Positions 1 to 13,338 of a DNA stretch of 64,000 nt are shown piece by piece. A program made the position numbers and the translations under genes. The stretch comes from Botryosphaeria dothidea (lineage: Eukaryota > Ascomycota > Dothideomycetes > Botryosphaeriales > Botryosphaeriaceae). The stretch is from positions 3,844,001 through 3,908,000 of the forward strand of contig WWBZ02000016.1 in NCBI GenBank assembly GCA_011503125.2, read 5' to 3'. Position 1 is the first letter of the stretch; each line of letters opens with the position of its first letter. The notes under the pieces are model-generated. The model saw only the letters and a list, made by a program, of their open reading frames with translations. It ran no database searches and was not told the DNA's origin.

Positions 1-1807
1 GTGTGAGTTCGTCTGTCTCCACCTGAGAAAATATTTCAGGGACGTTGTCGATTTCCTTGGAAGCATGGCTATGGGAAGCCTGCTAGACGATTGTAGACGA
101 AGCTCCGTGGCTCCGCTCTTTTGAGAGGTTCATGAGCTATGTGAAGCCGACATCATTCCCGTGAAGATCCACCATGAGTCCTTGTTTGAACTAATGAACA
201 AATTACTCCTGGCCATGGCTGTTATCATTCCCACATTGCCACCTTCTATCCGCAGTCTACTGCAGTTGAGTCCCACGGGGCATGGTCACTTCGGCTTAGG
301 ACTGAGTCAGACATGTACGGCACAGCTCCCCGTCTCCAGGCTGCCGGCTCTCCCGAATTCTCGCACCTTGCTATTCGCCATTTTAGCGTGTCCCGGTTCC
401 TTGTTTAGACAAGCCACACAAGTCCATACAGCGGTGGCTTGCCGTCTCATGCATGGAATAGGGGAGTGTGAGAGAGCTGAGAAGAACGAAAAAATGACAC
501 GTGGATGTGTACAACCTGACAAACGCCTTCTGTCAAGGACTAGCGTGATTTTGCTGTACTAGGGTGGCTAACGATGCTAATTGGACGGCCGATAATAAGA
601 CTAATCTTTGTCTACTCCGGATTGAAGCGTTTCTCACCGACTTTAATTGAATCACACCCGTTGATTCAGCCGAAGCATGTCCCAACCCCACCAATAGGCA
701 CTCACCGCTTTGTGTGGACACTCGGAAGTTGCTGGGGCAGTGCGCCTGCAGGTGGATCACGAGGTCCACTCGGGTCGATGTATGTTATCTCGCAACGTGC
801 AGAGGGCGACCCTTGGTAAAGGAGAGGCTTTGCCCGCAGTCCTTCATTGTTCAACAAGTCACACTCTTAGCTAGGATAGGCGAGGAAGGCAGTTCTCTGC
901 CGTGATCTTCTGGGAAATTCGCATACTCTACTATTCGTTCACGGCAGCATCGATCTCGTAGTTAGAGATTGAAGTCATCGTTTAGGTGGACAGCTTCCTG
1001 ATTCTCCTGGTGAACTAATAGTTGGTAGACTGTTTCGTTTTTCTATTCGCTTGTCATATTTCAGCGCATGTTTGCATTGGCAGATGGCACTCCCGAGTCT
1101 TCAGGGAGACTATTTTCTTTCAACCTTATTTTTGGCCTCGTTCGACCCGAATGTTATGGTATTGGAACAGAAATATCACCTAGATGTGCTAGGTGACATG
1201 AAAAGGGGTTGCTCTCGAGCCGAGGCCTGTGACCATTTCCAAGGATTTCTCCATGATTCTGCGTAAACTGTTGGTCATTCCTTGACCCAATAAATGTTTA
1301 AGTAGAGAGCACCTTTCCCACAATCCTCTGAACAACATCGAGTAAAATGTCTTTCTAAGTTTGAAAACGACGATTGAAAGATGATACGTTATCTAAGAAT
1401 ACTAATGACCACCATCCAACGACATATTCGAACGGGCGAGTGCCACCACAAGAAGATATTTTGACAATGCGCTCCCAGCGACAGCAGGAGGGACGCTTCT
1501 AGAGGTGCCGTGCAAACGCGGTGCGAGCAGCTCATGGCCTTTTGGATCTACTATTAATACAGCTTAGCCACTTTCATGTGCATTATAATGGATAGCCGCA
1601 GGCAATGCGGACTCAGGTAGAGTCTACCCAAAGAGGAAATAATCACGTGACCGCGCAGCTGCTTTGTTGCCAAGACGCGGGACCTCCCCGTATCGCGTTT
1701 ATCGGGCTGGTGCCTGCGCTGGTCACCCCGTTCCCTTGTCATCCTCATTACACTCTCTTCTGCATCTCTTTTGATAGCCTTTTCGAAGCTTTCGCAGCAG
1801 CGCAAAG
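1..1807. other. Left-edge region without a recognisable gene
   Basis: The open frames here are short (133 codons at most), overlap on both strands, and resemble no family I know. No transposon ends, tRNA or long tandem repeat were seen. The last part is presumably the promoter and 5' UTR of the SNF2-RING gene starting at 1808. An upstream gene could end in the first few hundred bases, but nothing supports one. Confidence 0.5.
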
Positions 1808-4800
1808 ATGCTTGAAGTCGCAACTGAGGTGAGAACAGTTGAAATCTTGTCGCAAGATCAGGCGACTTCCATTTCGCCTCGCACCGCTGCTGCGACTTTT
1901 CGAGGTTACTGCTGGCCGCCACCGAATGCCGACCGCGACGAGGCCGGAGAACCGCCCAACAAACGTCGGCGCATCAGCGCAGATGCCTCACAAGTGTCTG
2001 AAGAGGAGTCTAGCATGCGGGGAGATCATGTCTGTCTAAGCAAGACCAGATTCAAGCTGGTGAGCACATTCATATACTATTGACCGCGTCTGAACGTTTT
2101 ACTAAGCGAACATCTAGGCATTCCAAGGTGGCGAGCACGACCACGATGTCTTCGGAACAACTGCCTATCCAATTTCAGAGCTAAATTTGAAAATGGTGGA
2201 GTTGGCTCCCTCTTTTGTGCAATTAACAATAAGAGGTACAGGTGCCTCTTCGGATCTTCGTCTTTCCCTCGTGGTGCAACAACCTCTTGAATCCGCAACG
2301 GACCACCTGGATTTCATTGCAAGGCTGTCAAAAGTTGAGTCATTATTCCAGAAGAGGAAGACGGTATTTCGGTCTTTATCGACGCGCATAACTTTACGCC
2401 CAAGTGGTTTGAATCCATCGAATTTCAACCTGGAACTACGACTACTATGGGCAACTGGAATAGAAGGTAACGATGGTAGTCGAGCTGACAACGTATCCAC
2501 TTCTCTGGAAAAGGAGGTCCTGTCGTACTATTTTCCTCCAAAAAGTGGTGTCGGTGCACCTTGGAATATACAAACTTTTTACGAAAGCGTTCATGTACCA
2601 TCCAAAGACCATACAGAGACGCCGGAGATGCCCAAGGATCTTTTGAACTGCACTCTTTATCCGTTTCAACGTCGATCCGTTCAATGGCTATTACAACGCG
2701 AAGGTGCCCAACTCAGGGAAGGAAAAGTATTACCGCTAAGGGACGAGCACATTGGCTTACGGCAAACGCCACCATCTTTTGAGCCTGTTCTGGACTGCAA
2801 TAACCAGACTTGTTTCGTTAGCCATCTTCGACGAATGGTCGTTAAGGATCTATCTATTCTTTCGGATGATGAAGTGGGTGCACGGCGGGGTGTACTCGCG
2901 GAAGAGATGGGTTTGGGTAAGACGGTGGAGCTCTCTGCTTTGATCTCCCTCCATCGGCGCAAACTCGAACAAAAGACAGTACACGATCCATACCTTGGTA
3001 TCGACGTCGCAGCTAGCGGCGCTACCCTCATTATCACACCGCCCGGAATCCTGGAACAGTGGAGAAGTGAACTCAATACGCACGCACCCCACCTCAAAGT
3101 TTTCCATTACAAAGGACTGCCGCCAATTACAACTTCGAAGAAACAGAAAGACTCGGACCTGGTACAAGAGCTGCTAGGCTATGATGTGGTCCTGACGACG
3201 TACCATGTTCTTTCGCGAGAGATTCACTATGCAAATCCAGCTCCGAAGCGGAACCTACGCAAGGCGAAGCAGTATGAACCTCGGCGGAGCCCACTTGTTC
3301 AGATTTCCTGGTGGAGATGCTGCCTCGATGAAGCCCAGATGATAGAAAATGGGGTTAGTCAGGCCTCTACGGTTGCAAGGGTAATTCCTCGGATCAATGC
3401 TTGGGCAGTCTCTGGGACGCCCGTAAAAAAGAACGTCCAGGATCTGCTCGGACTTTTGATCTTCCTCCGTCTAGAACCCTTCTGCAGCTCCAAACCACTG
3501 TGGAACCGATTGGACCGGAAAGCCTTCCAACACGTATTTTCCACCATGGCACTACGCCACACCAAAGATCAAGTCCGCGACGAGCTCCGCCTACCTCCGC
3601 AAAAGCGGATTGTCATGCTCGTGCCATTCACTCCTATCGAAGAGCAGAATTACAGTCAGCTGATTCAGCAACTTTGCGAAGATTGTGGATTAACTCCGGA
3701 GGGCGCTCCGATTGAGAACGGCTTTGATTTGGAGGACCCGCGCATCGTTGAGAAGATGCGCGGGTGGTTGACCAGACTTCGTCAGACCTGCCTTCATCCA
3801 CAAGTCGGTGGCCGGAATCGACGTGCTCTGGGTCGTGGAAACGCTCCATTGCGAACGGTCGAGGAGGTTCTGGATGTTATGATGGAGCAAAACGATACCC
3901 TCGTTAGGGCGGAGGAGAGGGAAAATGTCTTGGCTCAGGTTGTGCGCGGCCACATCTTCGGTTTTGCAAAGAACGATAATGAACGGAGTTGCAAAGCACT
4001 TCAAATCTACAAGAACGCTTTGAAACAGGCAGAGATGTTAGTTGACGACGCTCGTCGTGACCTGGCGGAGGAGGAGGCTCGACTCAAAGCAGAAGTATCT
4101 GGAGAAGCAAGCAAACCGGAATCCGATATGAAAGCAGAGAGTGAGAGCGACAACGGCGGCGAGGACGCAGAAGGCAGGCGCACTGGTCGTGTTGCTACCT
4201 TTCGAAAAGCTCTGCGATCCGCCCTCGAGGTTCAACATATTTGCACATTTTATGTGGCGTCCGCGTATTATCAGATCAAGGCTAACGAGGAGTTGACGAA
4301 GCCCGAATCAAAGGAATTCCAGGAGCTCGAGCAGCATGAGACCGGATTTTATGAGAAAGCCAAAGCTATACGAAAGGAGCTTCTGCAAGAGAGCCATTTG
4401 AGGGCTGAGAGAGTCATGGGCAAACTCAAGGCTGGTTCAAAGGTAAGCGAGCTTTGTCCAGTCACGTTAGCATCGTTGGAGACTCACTAATCAACTTCCT
4501 AGTCGGTGCTCGGGGGAATTCCCGAGCTCGAAGATCATGGCGGCATAGAGAGTCGAAGGATCTTGGAGAAGATGGACCGCCTGACCGAGAGCCTCAATGA
4601 ACAAGGGCGACAGCTAAATGAATGGCGAGAAAAGGCCGTCCGGATATTGTTGATGCCCTTGGTCGATGAAGATGATGAGGAAACGACAGGAGAAGAGTAC
4701 GAAGATAGCACCAAAGCGCAAGGCGAGCTCCAGGTCTACGTCACAATGCTTCGTGCTATCATCGCAGACAGGCATCGACTCCTGACAGGGCAGTCCAATT

Positions 4801-6371
4801 ACCTGGTAGATGAAGAAACAAAGACGGCACAGAGACAGGCCAAGGACAGCAGTGGACCTGCGCCGGAACTGCTCCTGGAGCTCGCCGCCAAGCGCGACAG
4901 ACTCAAGCCAACGCCTGCAGAAGGCTCCCTGAGAGGCATCATCGCAGAGGCCAGATCTCTTGCCACATCCTTGCAGTGGTCGTCCGATGGTAGGAGCCAA
5001 AGAGCGACTGCTGAATTGCAGATAGCAGAGAAACACCTTGAAGAGACGGGCAAAGTCTTCAACGACGAGACAAAAAGGCTAGCGGAGATGGAAAGGGAGC
5101 TCGAGACATACCGTACGTGCATGAACCTGCGTGTGGAATACTACAGGCAGCTCCAAGTTCTCAGTGACCAGCTACAACCATATAAGGAGGAACTCGATGA
5201 AGAACTTGATCGAGCGGCTTTGCAAGCGCAAGATGAAAAGGAGCGAAAGACGTCGGACCGACTGGCAACTCTGAAGACAAAGCAGAGATTTTTACTTCAC
5301 CTCAAGAAAGAGTCGACTGAACAGGAGGGCCCGCGCCTCTGCGTGATTTGCCAGAGCGATTTCGACATTGGTGTCCTTACAGTCTGCGGTCACCAGTATT
5401 GCAAAGAATGCTTCACAATCTGGTCGAGGCAGCATCATAGCTGCCCTCTCTGCAAGCGCCGTCTCAACCTCAACCGAGACTTCCACGAGATCACATACAA
5501 GCCAAAAGAACTGCGCGCGCAAGAGGAGCACCAAGCAACGCCACTGTCAGACGGACAATCCTCTCCGGGATCTGGCAGTTCCTCAATCTACACTGAGCTT
5601 AGTCAGTCAACGATGAACGATATCAAGTCGATTGATCTAAACGGCTCATTCGGCACAAAAATCGACACACTGGCCAGGCACATGCTGTGGATTCGGCAGA
5701 ACGATCCAGGATCGAAGAGTGTCGTGTTTTCGCAGTACGGTGATTTCTTGAAGGTGTTGGGAGACGCGTTCCGGCAATTCAAAATCGGGTCCTCCAACAT
5801 TGTGGAGAAAGGGAGCATCGAGCGGTTCAAGCAGGATCCGAGTGTGGAGTGTTTCCTGCTTGACGCCAAGGCGGACGCATCCGGGCTCAACCTGGTCAAC
5901 GCGTCGTATGTGTTTCTGATGGAACCACTCATCAATGCAGCCATCGAACTCCAGGCAATTGCGCGAATTCACCGGATAGGACAGCAGCGAGCGACGACAG
6001 TCTTCATGTACTTGACGGTGGACACGGTTGAAGAGAACATCTACGAAATCAGCGTGCAGCGTCGACTGGAACACATGGCAGGCCAGATCAAGGGCAAGTC
6101 GCGATCCGGATCTTCAACGCCCGTGCTGCAAGAGAAAATCCTCGATGCGGCAAATTCGCTCGAGATGCAGCAGGCGCCCATCTCGAAACTGCTGGTGCAG
6201 AAGAAGGGCGGCGGCGAGGTGGTCAGCAAGGAGGACGTTTGGAACTGTCTGTTTGGCGGGGAGGGAAGGCAACGGCGAGCCAAAGGGGCTGGTGCGACGA
6301 CGCTGGAGATGGAGGTTGAGGTTGGGCGTTTCCTGCGGGCGGAGGCGGCGGAGGGCAGGCGGCGGCAGTGA
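1808..6371 (+). CDS. SNF2-family ATPase with RING finger (SHPRH/IRC20-like E3 ubiquitin ligase)
   Basis: Nuclear ATP-dependent translocase with a RING E3 ligase domain, of the SHPRH (human) / Irc20 (yeast) type, linked in those organisms to DNA-damage tolerance and recombination. I place three exons at 1808-2059, 2118-4442 and 4503-6371, with introns of 58 and 60 nt, both phase 0, giving 1481 aa. Walker A is in EEMGLGKT near residue 343. The Walker B box reads DEAQ near 488, the SHPRH-type variant of DEAH. A coiled-coil-rich insertion follows the first RecA lobe. A C3HC4 RING lies at about 1137-1178, starting CVICQSDFDI and ending CPLCKRRL. The second RecA lobe is at about 1238-1375, with FSQYGDFLKV and the RIHRIGQQRATTV box. 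An early basic stretch, NKRRR, may be a nuclear localisation signal. The RING between the two helicase lobes is the normal layout for this family. The orthology call rests on layout and motifs only. Confidence 0.93.
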
Positions 6372-7687
6372 GGCGGCACTTCCTCGTATCGCGCGAGTAA
6401 TTGACAGTGTTAAATGAAGATGAATGATGAACAGACAGATGCGTGACGACGAGAAAGACAGCGAAGCAGCGAGTCTTGTGCAGATCCCTGTTGCAGCGAG
6501 TCGAGTTGGGGGGCTCGGACGGGCCGGCAACGAGGGCGAGGGGCTTACGGCAGCCAGCAGTTAGGGCCAGACGGGGGTTCTTCACGACGGTGCAAGGGCG
6601 ACGAAGACGACAGCGAGGCCCTAACGGGGCGCGGAACGGGAATGCAGCGGCTTTGTCTTCAGAGCGGCGGATGGCTGTGGAAGCGTGGACATGGTGAGCC
6701 CCAGTGTGCCAGGCAGCGTGCATTCCGCACCGACCCGTGGGATCGGATGCTTGGCGAAGGCTTGAGTGGTGGTGGCTGCTTCGCTGACGAATCAGGGCGG
6801 CGGCCAGGCCGCGATCGTGGGGCGTCGCACTCTTGTTACGGCCGGCTCTGGGGCCTGAACGGTTGGACGGTTGACACGCCAGGGACAGACACGAGCGCCC
6901 GCGCGACGGCGACGCGTGCGAGACGGGCGCTCTTGGGCGCCGGGCGTGCGAGAAACGCAACGACGGGCTGTTGCGGCGAGACGCAGCTGCGAGCTTCGAG
7001 GGCCTTGGTGGAGGGCAAGCTTTCTCGCACGGCCTAGAGGCCCCCCTAGCTCGCACCAGTGCGCCGCCTCCCCTCGTCCATCACAAGGAGCCAAGTCAGC
7101 GCGCCCGCTGCCACCCTTGCGCCGCCCCAAACCCTCCCTATATTATTATACTACCGCCATCTTCCCCAGCGCCGTCTGCCCCTGCGCCGTTCCACCGCTT
7201 CGTCTTGTCCCGCATCTTGGCACCTCAGGCTCAGCGAGCCAAGAGCACCACGGCCCATTACGTCTGCTGAACACCCGCCCACGCTGCGAGCTGTGTCTTC
7301 TGTACGCGCCCTTCCGCCCTCTTCCCCGCCGTGCCCGAGCCTGCAACCACGCACGCTGCCCGCAGAGCCCGCAGAGTCTGGCTGCTGCGCCCGCCGCTGC
7401 CTGCCAACACGCCGCCAGCCCCCATGCGCCCCCTCGCGCGCTTGCCACCGCGCGCGCTGGTGCTGCTGCTGTGTGGTGATGCTGATGTCGATGCTGATGC
7501 TGACGTTGCGATGCCACAGGTCGCGTCTCCGTCCGTCACCGCTCGCCCGTCGCTGAGACGATCGCCGAAACCGCCCTGTCGCACCTCACTGCTGCCCCCC
7601 TAGGGCGCACAACAGAGGCTTCCCTCGCCTGCCGTGCTGAATCTCGTTTTGGGCTCCGCCGCATGATGTGAGCACCTGAACCTGAGC
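6372..7687. promoter_or_regulatory. GC-rich palF upstream region with a cluster of PacC-type hexamers
   Basis: No gene is supported here. Long open frames on both strands, including 277 codons on the minus strand, are explained by high GC. The consensus for the pH regulator PacC/Rim101, GCCARG, occurs at 6708-6713, 6803-6808, 6878-6883, 7090-7095 and 7238-7243. On the other strand it occurs at 6750-6755 and 7216-7221. All seven lie upstream of palF, a component of the pathway that activates PacC. Binding is not shown. Confidence 0.4.
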
Positions 7688-10136
7688 ATGCCTACCAGTA
7701 CGGCTCGCGCATCCCCAACGTCGTCGCCGTCGCCGTCTCCAGGCCCGGGCAGGTCGCTGCTTTCCCGCATCAAGTCCCCCTTCGGTTCCAAGGCCCGCCA
7801 CATCTCCGAGTTCTACATCAAACCCGATGATCCCCACCGTCAATACTCGCCCGGCGACATCGTCACCGGTGCCGTCATTCTCAAGGTTGTCAAGCCCATC
7901 CGCGTTACCCACATCGTCATCTCGTTGCACGGCTATGTGCAAGTATACAAGAATCCCAACTCGCCCGGCGACGGCTACCGATCCCACTACTCGGCGATAG
8001 CAACCGGGAAAGGTAGCCGCATCGGCGGCTACTTCGGCAATGGTTTCGCTTCACTCTTCGAGGACGAGGTCGTGCTATGCGGCGAGGGCCGTCTTGGTGA
8101 GGGTACCTATCAATTCAATTTCGAATTGGAGTTCCCCAGCAAAGGCCTTCCCAGCAGCATTGATGTGGGTTTCAGCCTTATATTTGATCGTCTCTTGGCT
8201 GAAGCTGACGGTTGAACAGTTCGAGCGTGGAACCATTTCCTACATGCTGACCTCTACAATGACCCGCCCCACCACCATTATGCCCACTGCAACCTGTGAC
8301 AGGAAGATATATCTCATCGAAAGCTTAGACATCGCCCCGTTGATACGCCCTAAGCCGAGGATCGTCACGTTAGAAAGGGTATCACGCCGCTCAAGAGCGA
8401 AAAGTAAAGTCAAGAAGGGCACTGGCTCTGGATCCAACGGCGCTGGATCCAACGGCGAAGGCTCAACCGGGGATCAGTCCAACGGCCAGGTTCTTACAGA
8501 GCCCTCTCGTAGCAGCCGTGTCTCTGAGCTTAGTGAGGAGGCCGACGCTCCCGGAAGTCCGGCGCCCAGTGACACTAGTTTTGACAGCCACCTTAGCAGC
8601 AGCCAAGGTGGCTCTTCCAACGCTTCAGGTCCGCTTTCCTCTGCACGGGGCACAGAGAATGGCAGACCGGGGACTACTAAGACTGTCTATGTGGACAAAA
8701 AACCCATCACCGCAACCATCGATTTACTCAAGGCTGGATTTCTACGAGGAGACAACATTCCACTGAAGATCTCGGTCAATCACACCAGGCACGTGCAGAA
8801 CTTGAGAGGTATCATTGTCACCCTCTACCGACAGGCTCGTGTTGACATGCATCCCGCGATTCCGGTTGTAATGAACGCAAAGGGTGAAAAGGTCCTAACA
8901 GAAGACTACTATCCGAAGTCGAAGACAGGGCTTGGTGGTCTTTCTCTCTCTTCTGCTGGCTCGAGTCACGTTTTCCGGAAGGATCTAGCCCAGTCGTTCG
9001 CGCCTCTAATCGTGGATCCTCGAACAAGAACTGCCGAAGTGAAGGCGTCCGTACGCGTACCGGATGAGGCATTTCCTTCAATTACATCTGTTCCTGGAGC
9101 CATGATATCATTCAAGTATTACGTCGAGGTGGTCGTGGATCTGCAGGGAAAACTTTCCGGGCTAGACAAATATTTTTCGAATTCTGGCATGATGCTCAGC
9201 ATGCCCGCCGCATATGGTACCACATCGTTTGGCAAAATAGACGAGGCCAGCGGTGGTCTGTTCTCTGCCATCGGCGGCCATTTTCTTGATACCGAGCCTC
9301 TCCGGAGAGATAAAGGCGTTGTATCCTGTGTTTTCGAGGTCATCGTTGGCACTAGGGACAGCGACCGCCGGAAAGGAAAGCGGCGAGCAACACCCGAGGA
9401 CGAAGCCGACACTCCCTTCTCCGTCAATGGTGAGCAAGATGGGATGAGCGACGATCAATCGCAGTTCCCGGCGTACGCGCCACAAGCACCTACTCCGCTG
9501 CAGTTGGGACCGGAGCAACCCAATTACTACTATGATCAGCCACCTTACGAGGAGTACGGCGAAGAAGTACCGCATCCATATGCCCATCCGACATTTCCGG
9601 TATCGGACATGACAAATGAAGACGCATTACCGGAAAAAGAACGCCTTCGTCGCGCAGAAGCTCGTTTAATGCCTAGTGCCCCTCCTGTGGAAGGCGAATC
9701 TTCAACTGCAGAGGTAACTCATGCGCCGTCAGCACCTACCATTCCGGAGGAAACGAGACCTGGGGTACTCTATCGTGCGGCGTCATCGGTGGATGTTGCT
9801 GGTCCTTCTGCTCCTCCAGTGCATGCATTGGGCCCTCCTTCACCCGGGGGTTCCGAAGAGACGGCAGCACCGATGTACGAGGAAGGACAAGGCTCGTCAA
9901 GTAGACAAGTTCAATCGGCTCCAACAGACGACAAGCATGAACTCCAGCGCAGGCGGCTTGAAATGGATCGAAGTGCACCCCACGACATGACAAACGAGGA
10001 CCCAGCAGCGGGTAGCGGCAGTGCTCCCAGCGTGCCACCGGCAACAAGCTTCGCGCCGTCGGCACCGGTGCTCTCGGAGGAGGAATACGTTTTCCCTTCG
10101 CAACATCCCACGGACCTGCCGAGATATGAGCGGTGA
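7688..10136 (+). CDS. palF: pH-response arrestin PalF (Rim8)
   Basis: Arrestin-like adaptor of the fungal ambient-pH signalling pathway. By family knowledge it binds the plasma-membrane sensor PalH/Rim21 and recruits ESCRT-I, leading to proteolytic activation of PacC/Rim101. Exons are 7688-8164 and 8220-10136, with a 55-nt intron in phase 0, giving 797 aa. The splice restores the conserved junction LPSSID/FERGTISYML. An N-terminal arrestin fold covers about residues 35-215 and includes RVTHIVISLHGYVQVYK. After a Gly/Ser/Lys-rich spacer comes the C-terminal arrestin fold, about 330-480, with the palF signature GLGGLSLSSAGSSHVF. The acidic, disordered tail holds four PSAP boxes near residues 645, 663, 688 and 770, the motif class bound by the UEV domain of Vps23. 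The protein ends LPRYER, as palF proteins typically do. Orthology was judged from these motifs from memory, not by alignment. Confidence 0.95.
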
Positions 10137-13100
10137 TGAATCAGCAACAGGCGTTTTACATTTTGGGGCGTTATTGAAATGTCAGGCATGAACAACGGGT
10201 TGGAGCTCTTCGGACTTGTCTTTTTTTTGTTTTTCTTTGTCGACGCGAGCATGGACATTTTTCTACTACGATACCCAGGTCCGGCTTCACGATTTCCATG
10301 GGCTGTCGGCTGTTCTTTGGGAGAAGGAAGGGTTCGTTACAGCATTATTTATTGACCGAATTGGCGAGTAGGAGGGACCATCATAACTCCATTCGGAGTT
10401 CTTTTTGCTTGTTTGGGATCTGTTGAGCGGGGTATCGCTTCAGAAGAGGATGGAGGGGAGGGGTTCCCCACTCGACATTTGTTTGCGGCAGGCGAGAGCG
10501 AAACGGAGTGATATAGACGTACGGATTGAATCGTGGACGTACCAAAATTCTAGTTCTCAGCCGATTTTGTCCGGCAAGACTTACCACCCCTCTGGCCGCT
10601 CTATTGTTTGATGTTCGCGCGATCCTTTCCTTTCGCTACGACGATGCTCATCCGTCAAGTCTGGCCCCGGCCATGACTCTACATTGAGACTGATAATGGA
10701 ACATAACCCCGCTACGAGGAGCACGCGCCTTTGCGGATCAGGGTCTGAGACCTTATTTCTCCTCTATCTGATCCGTGCGATGGGAGGGTCACATCGGTTT
10801 AATGCCGCAGGGCGACGGCGGAAACAGCAAGAGAGAGAGAGAGAGAGAGAGAGACTTGAATCAAGTCCGTCGTTTTATTGAGGGTTTGACCGGCTATTTT
10901 GACTGCAAGGTATATCACAAAGGTTGTGAGGACATGGAGTACCATCGTCCATGCCTCGTTTCTCTCTCTCGTCCCGTCCCTCCGCTTCCTTTCGCTTATG
11001 GAGAACGCTTGTGATGACAGTAGATCATGTTGATACAAAACAAAGTGACGGGTCTGCATGACCCAGCCACCACAATTTTTCTGTCCTCACGTGCAGTTTC
11101 TTCGCCGCAACCCTGCCGCCGGTGCCTCATCAGCATACGCCTGCCGAAATTCCTGTCGGCCTTGCTTACGCAGAAGTCAAGAGACGCTAGAGGAACACGA
11201 AATGGCATGCTGTCAACCTCACCCTGGCCCGAGCCAATCGGTCTCTCGGGACTGGGATGACGTGAATGGTACCTTGAGGCCCGAGGGCGCTAATACGTAA
11301 GGAAGAGACAGGAAGAAGATAATGGACGGTATCTTGCGTTTCTAGCTCTACGCCAGCAGCCTCATGCATGCTCGAGATGATGAACATCGAGCGAAGACCT
11401 CCTTAACGCGAACATTATTACTGATCAGCGAGCTAGTCGTGAAGAGCCGTATCAGGAAACGAAATAACAAGAGTCGTCGTAGTCAGCTACGAAAGAGCAG
11501 CGCTCCAGCTGCTCGGACAATAAACCGTCTGATTGGGCCACATCGCCCAATGCACCGCTCGCGCGTACGCACGCACCTACGTATATGTACGCCCAGCTAA
11601 CGGGTGCCCGTGCCTGTTCTCTAGACAAGCATGTGCTGTGTTTTGGTTGTGCGCGCAGCGAGTGTGTGCTCCGTACACGCATCCGCACCCGCGCTCGTCC
11701 AATCTCGTTGGTCCGTCCATCCTTCTCTCGCCCCTCTAAGCGCCCTACTAAAAAAGCAGGTCCGTGCGACCACACCCCGGTCAATCTCCATGGCTGCGCT
11801 GCGACCAGTGTGATTGGGCAGGGACCAGGGCGTTGGCAAGGTAAAGTGCACGCGAGAAGTGGGTGGAAGCAGCCAGCAAAAAGGTCCACCACCGTTTTTA
11901 GACGCGGGCGCTTCGATGCACGATCTCACACACGCTTGGATTTTTTTTCCGCCCCTCTCTCGCTCTCTCTGCACACGCATACAACGCACAACGACAACAA
12001 AGCAAAAGGGTAAGATGGGAAAAGAAAAAAAAAGAGCGGGTTCCTGAACAGGTGTACATATCAGCACATCAAAAAAGCCTCCAAGAAGAGAGAACCTGTT
12101 GCTAAATATGGTGATGCGACGCTCTGATTGGTTCCGTCACGCAACCCCCCGGTACCCCTCCCCCTCGTTTCCCATCATGCGGGAAGGTTACAGGATGCTG
12201 GGATGGATGGGCTGCACGCCGCTTTTAACAAAAACCTGCACCCCCTGCTTAGCTTCTTCTCTCGAAGGCGCTAAACGGCCACCACTTTTTCTTCTTGTCC
12301 ACCCCCAAAAACAACTTGCCCGGGAGAAGTAAAGTGTTGTGGGTACTTTTGCACGCGGTGGAATCAAAACAAAAGAAGTCCCGCTCCGGCGGCTACTGAT
12401 GCTGCAGCTGCCCCTCCTCCCTCCGCCGGAAGCTAGTCCGCTGTGGTCGTCGGTCGCGAAGTGTGCAGCTGGGTCGTCGTTCCAACAAGTCATTCATGCG
12501 GACTGTGCGCAGCGAGAAACGATCAACCACAAACAATCGGCCCTCTTTGTCGAGCTTCTTTGAAGATTGACACTTTGTGTTTGCCATTCAATTGTTATTT
12601 TTATCTCTTAGCACCATATTTCATTGTCTCCTCTCCTTCTCCAAATACGCCCTCCCAGGTATGCGAGCCGTATACACGGGATATGTATTCCAATAAAAAA
12701 AAAAGCAGCAGTAGTACGCCCCAGTTTCCCCACATCTCGCCACTTGCGCCCGGCGCTTTGAAAAAGGAAAAAAGTAAACTGTAGATCAGACACCCAACAA
12801 GTAGTTGACAAGCCCGACGGCACCACCCTATGCAACAACAAATGTCATGTGCATGCTGTTGTCTCGTCCCAAATAAGACAGGGAAGAGTGAAAATAGAGC
12901 CAAGAAGCAAAGAGTCGAAGGGTGAGAGTAGAACGCCGCTCATAAGCGTGTAGCGGATTGTCGAACTTCATCCGAGCAGGGGGTTTTTGTTCAGCAAGTT
13001 CGTTAAAGCCATTACGTCGTTGACAGGTCTTCCTCCTCTAAAGCAGAGGCAAGACCCTCGAATCGGGGGAAATGATTATGGGGAATGCGATGATCCAGCC

Positions 13101-13338
13101 GTAGGAAAGGGATAAGTGAAGCTCAACTGGCTCGACCGTGAGATGTACAGTATGTCAGAGCGCAGGTAAAATCCCGCGCAGCGAAGCGTTGTTCGCTGGC
13201 GGGAAGAAAGCGGTCAGCCGCTCGCCAATGGCGGCAAAGTGGACAAAATAGGCGGTGGAGTAGGTGGAGCTGCACGGCGTGAACAGAACGCACGCAATGC
13301 AAGCATGCGGCACGGTACAGCGTGCGCGCCGCCGGTCT
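10137..13338. other. 3.2-kb gene-free stretch with low-complexity tracts
   Basis: This is the longest stretch without a recognisable gene. It holds a GA microsatellite at 10831-10854, many A or T homopolymer runs (for example near 11941-11948 and 12020-12030) and CT-rich tracts. Open frames reach about 148 codons but overlap in several frames and show no motif. No terminal inverted repeats or transposase were seen. It separates palF from a minus-strand gene, so it holds both 3' ends. Confidence 0.5.
10831..10854. repeat. GA dinucleotide microsatellite, about 12 units
   Basis: An uninterrupted run of twelve GA units is visible directly. It lies in non-coding DNA about 0.7 kb downstream of palF and is likely length-polymorphic between strains. 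Confidence 0.97.

Noticed and set aside
6223..7056. 277-codon minus-strand open frame
   Set aside because: Very GC-rich, Arg/Pro/Ser-rich product with no motif, overlapping the 3' end of the SNF2-RING gene; compositional shadow.
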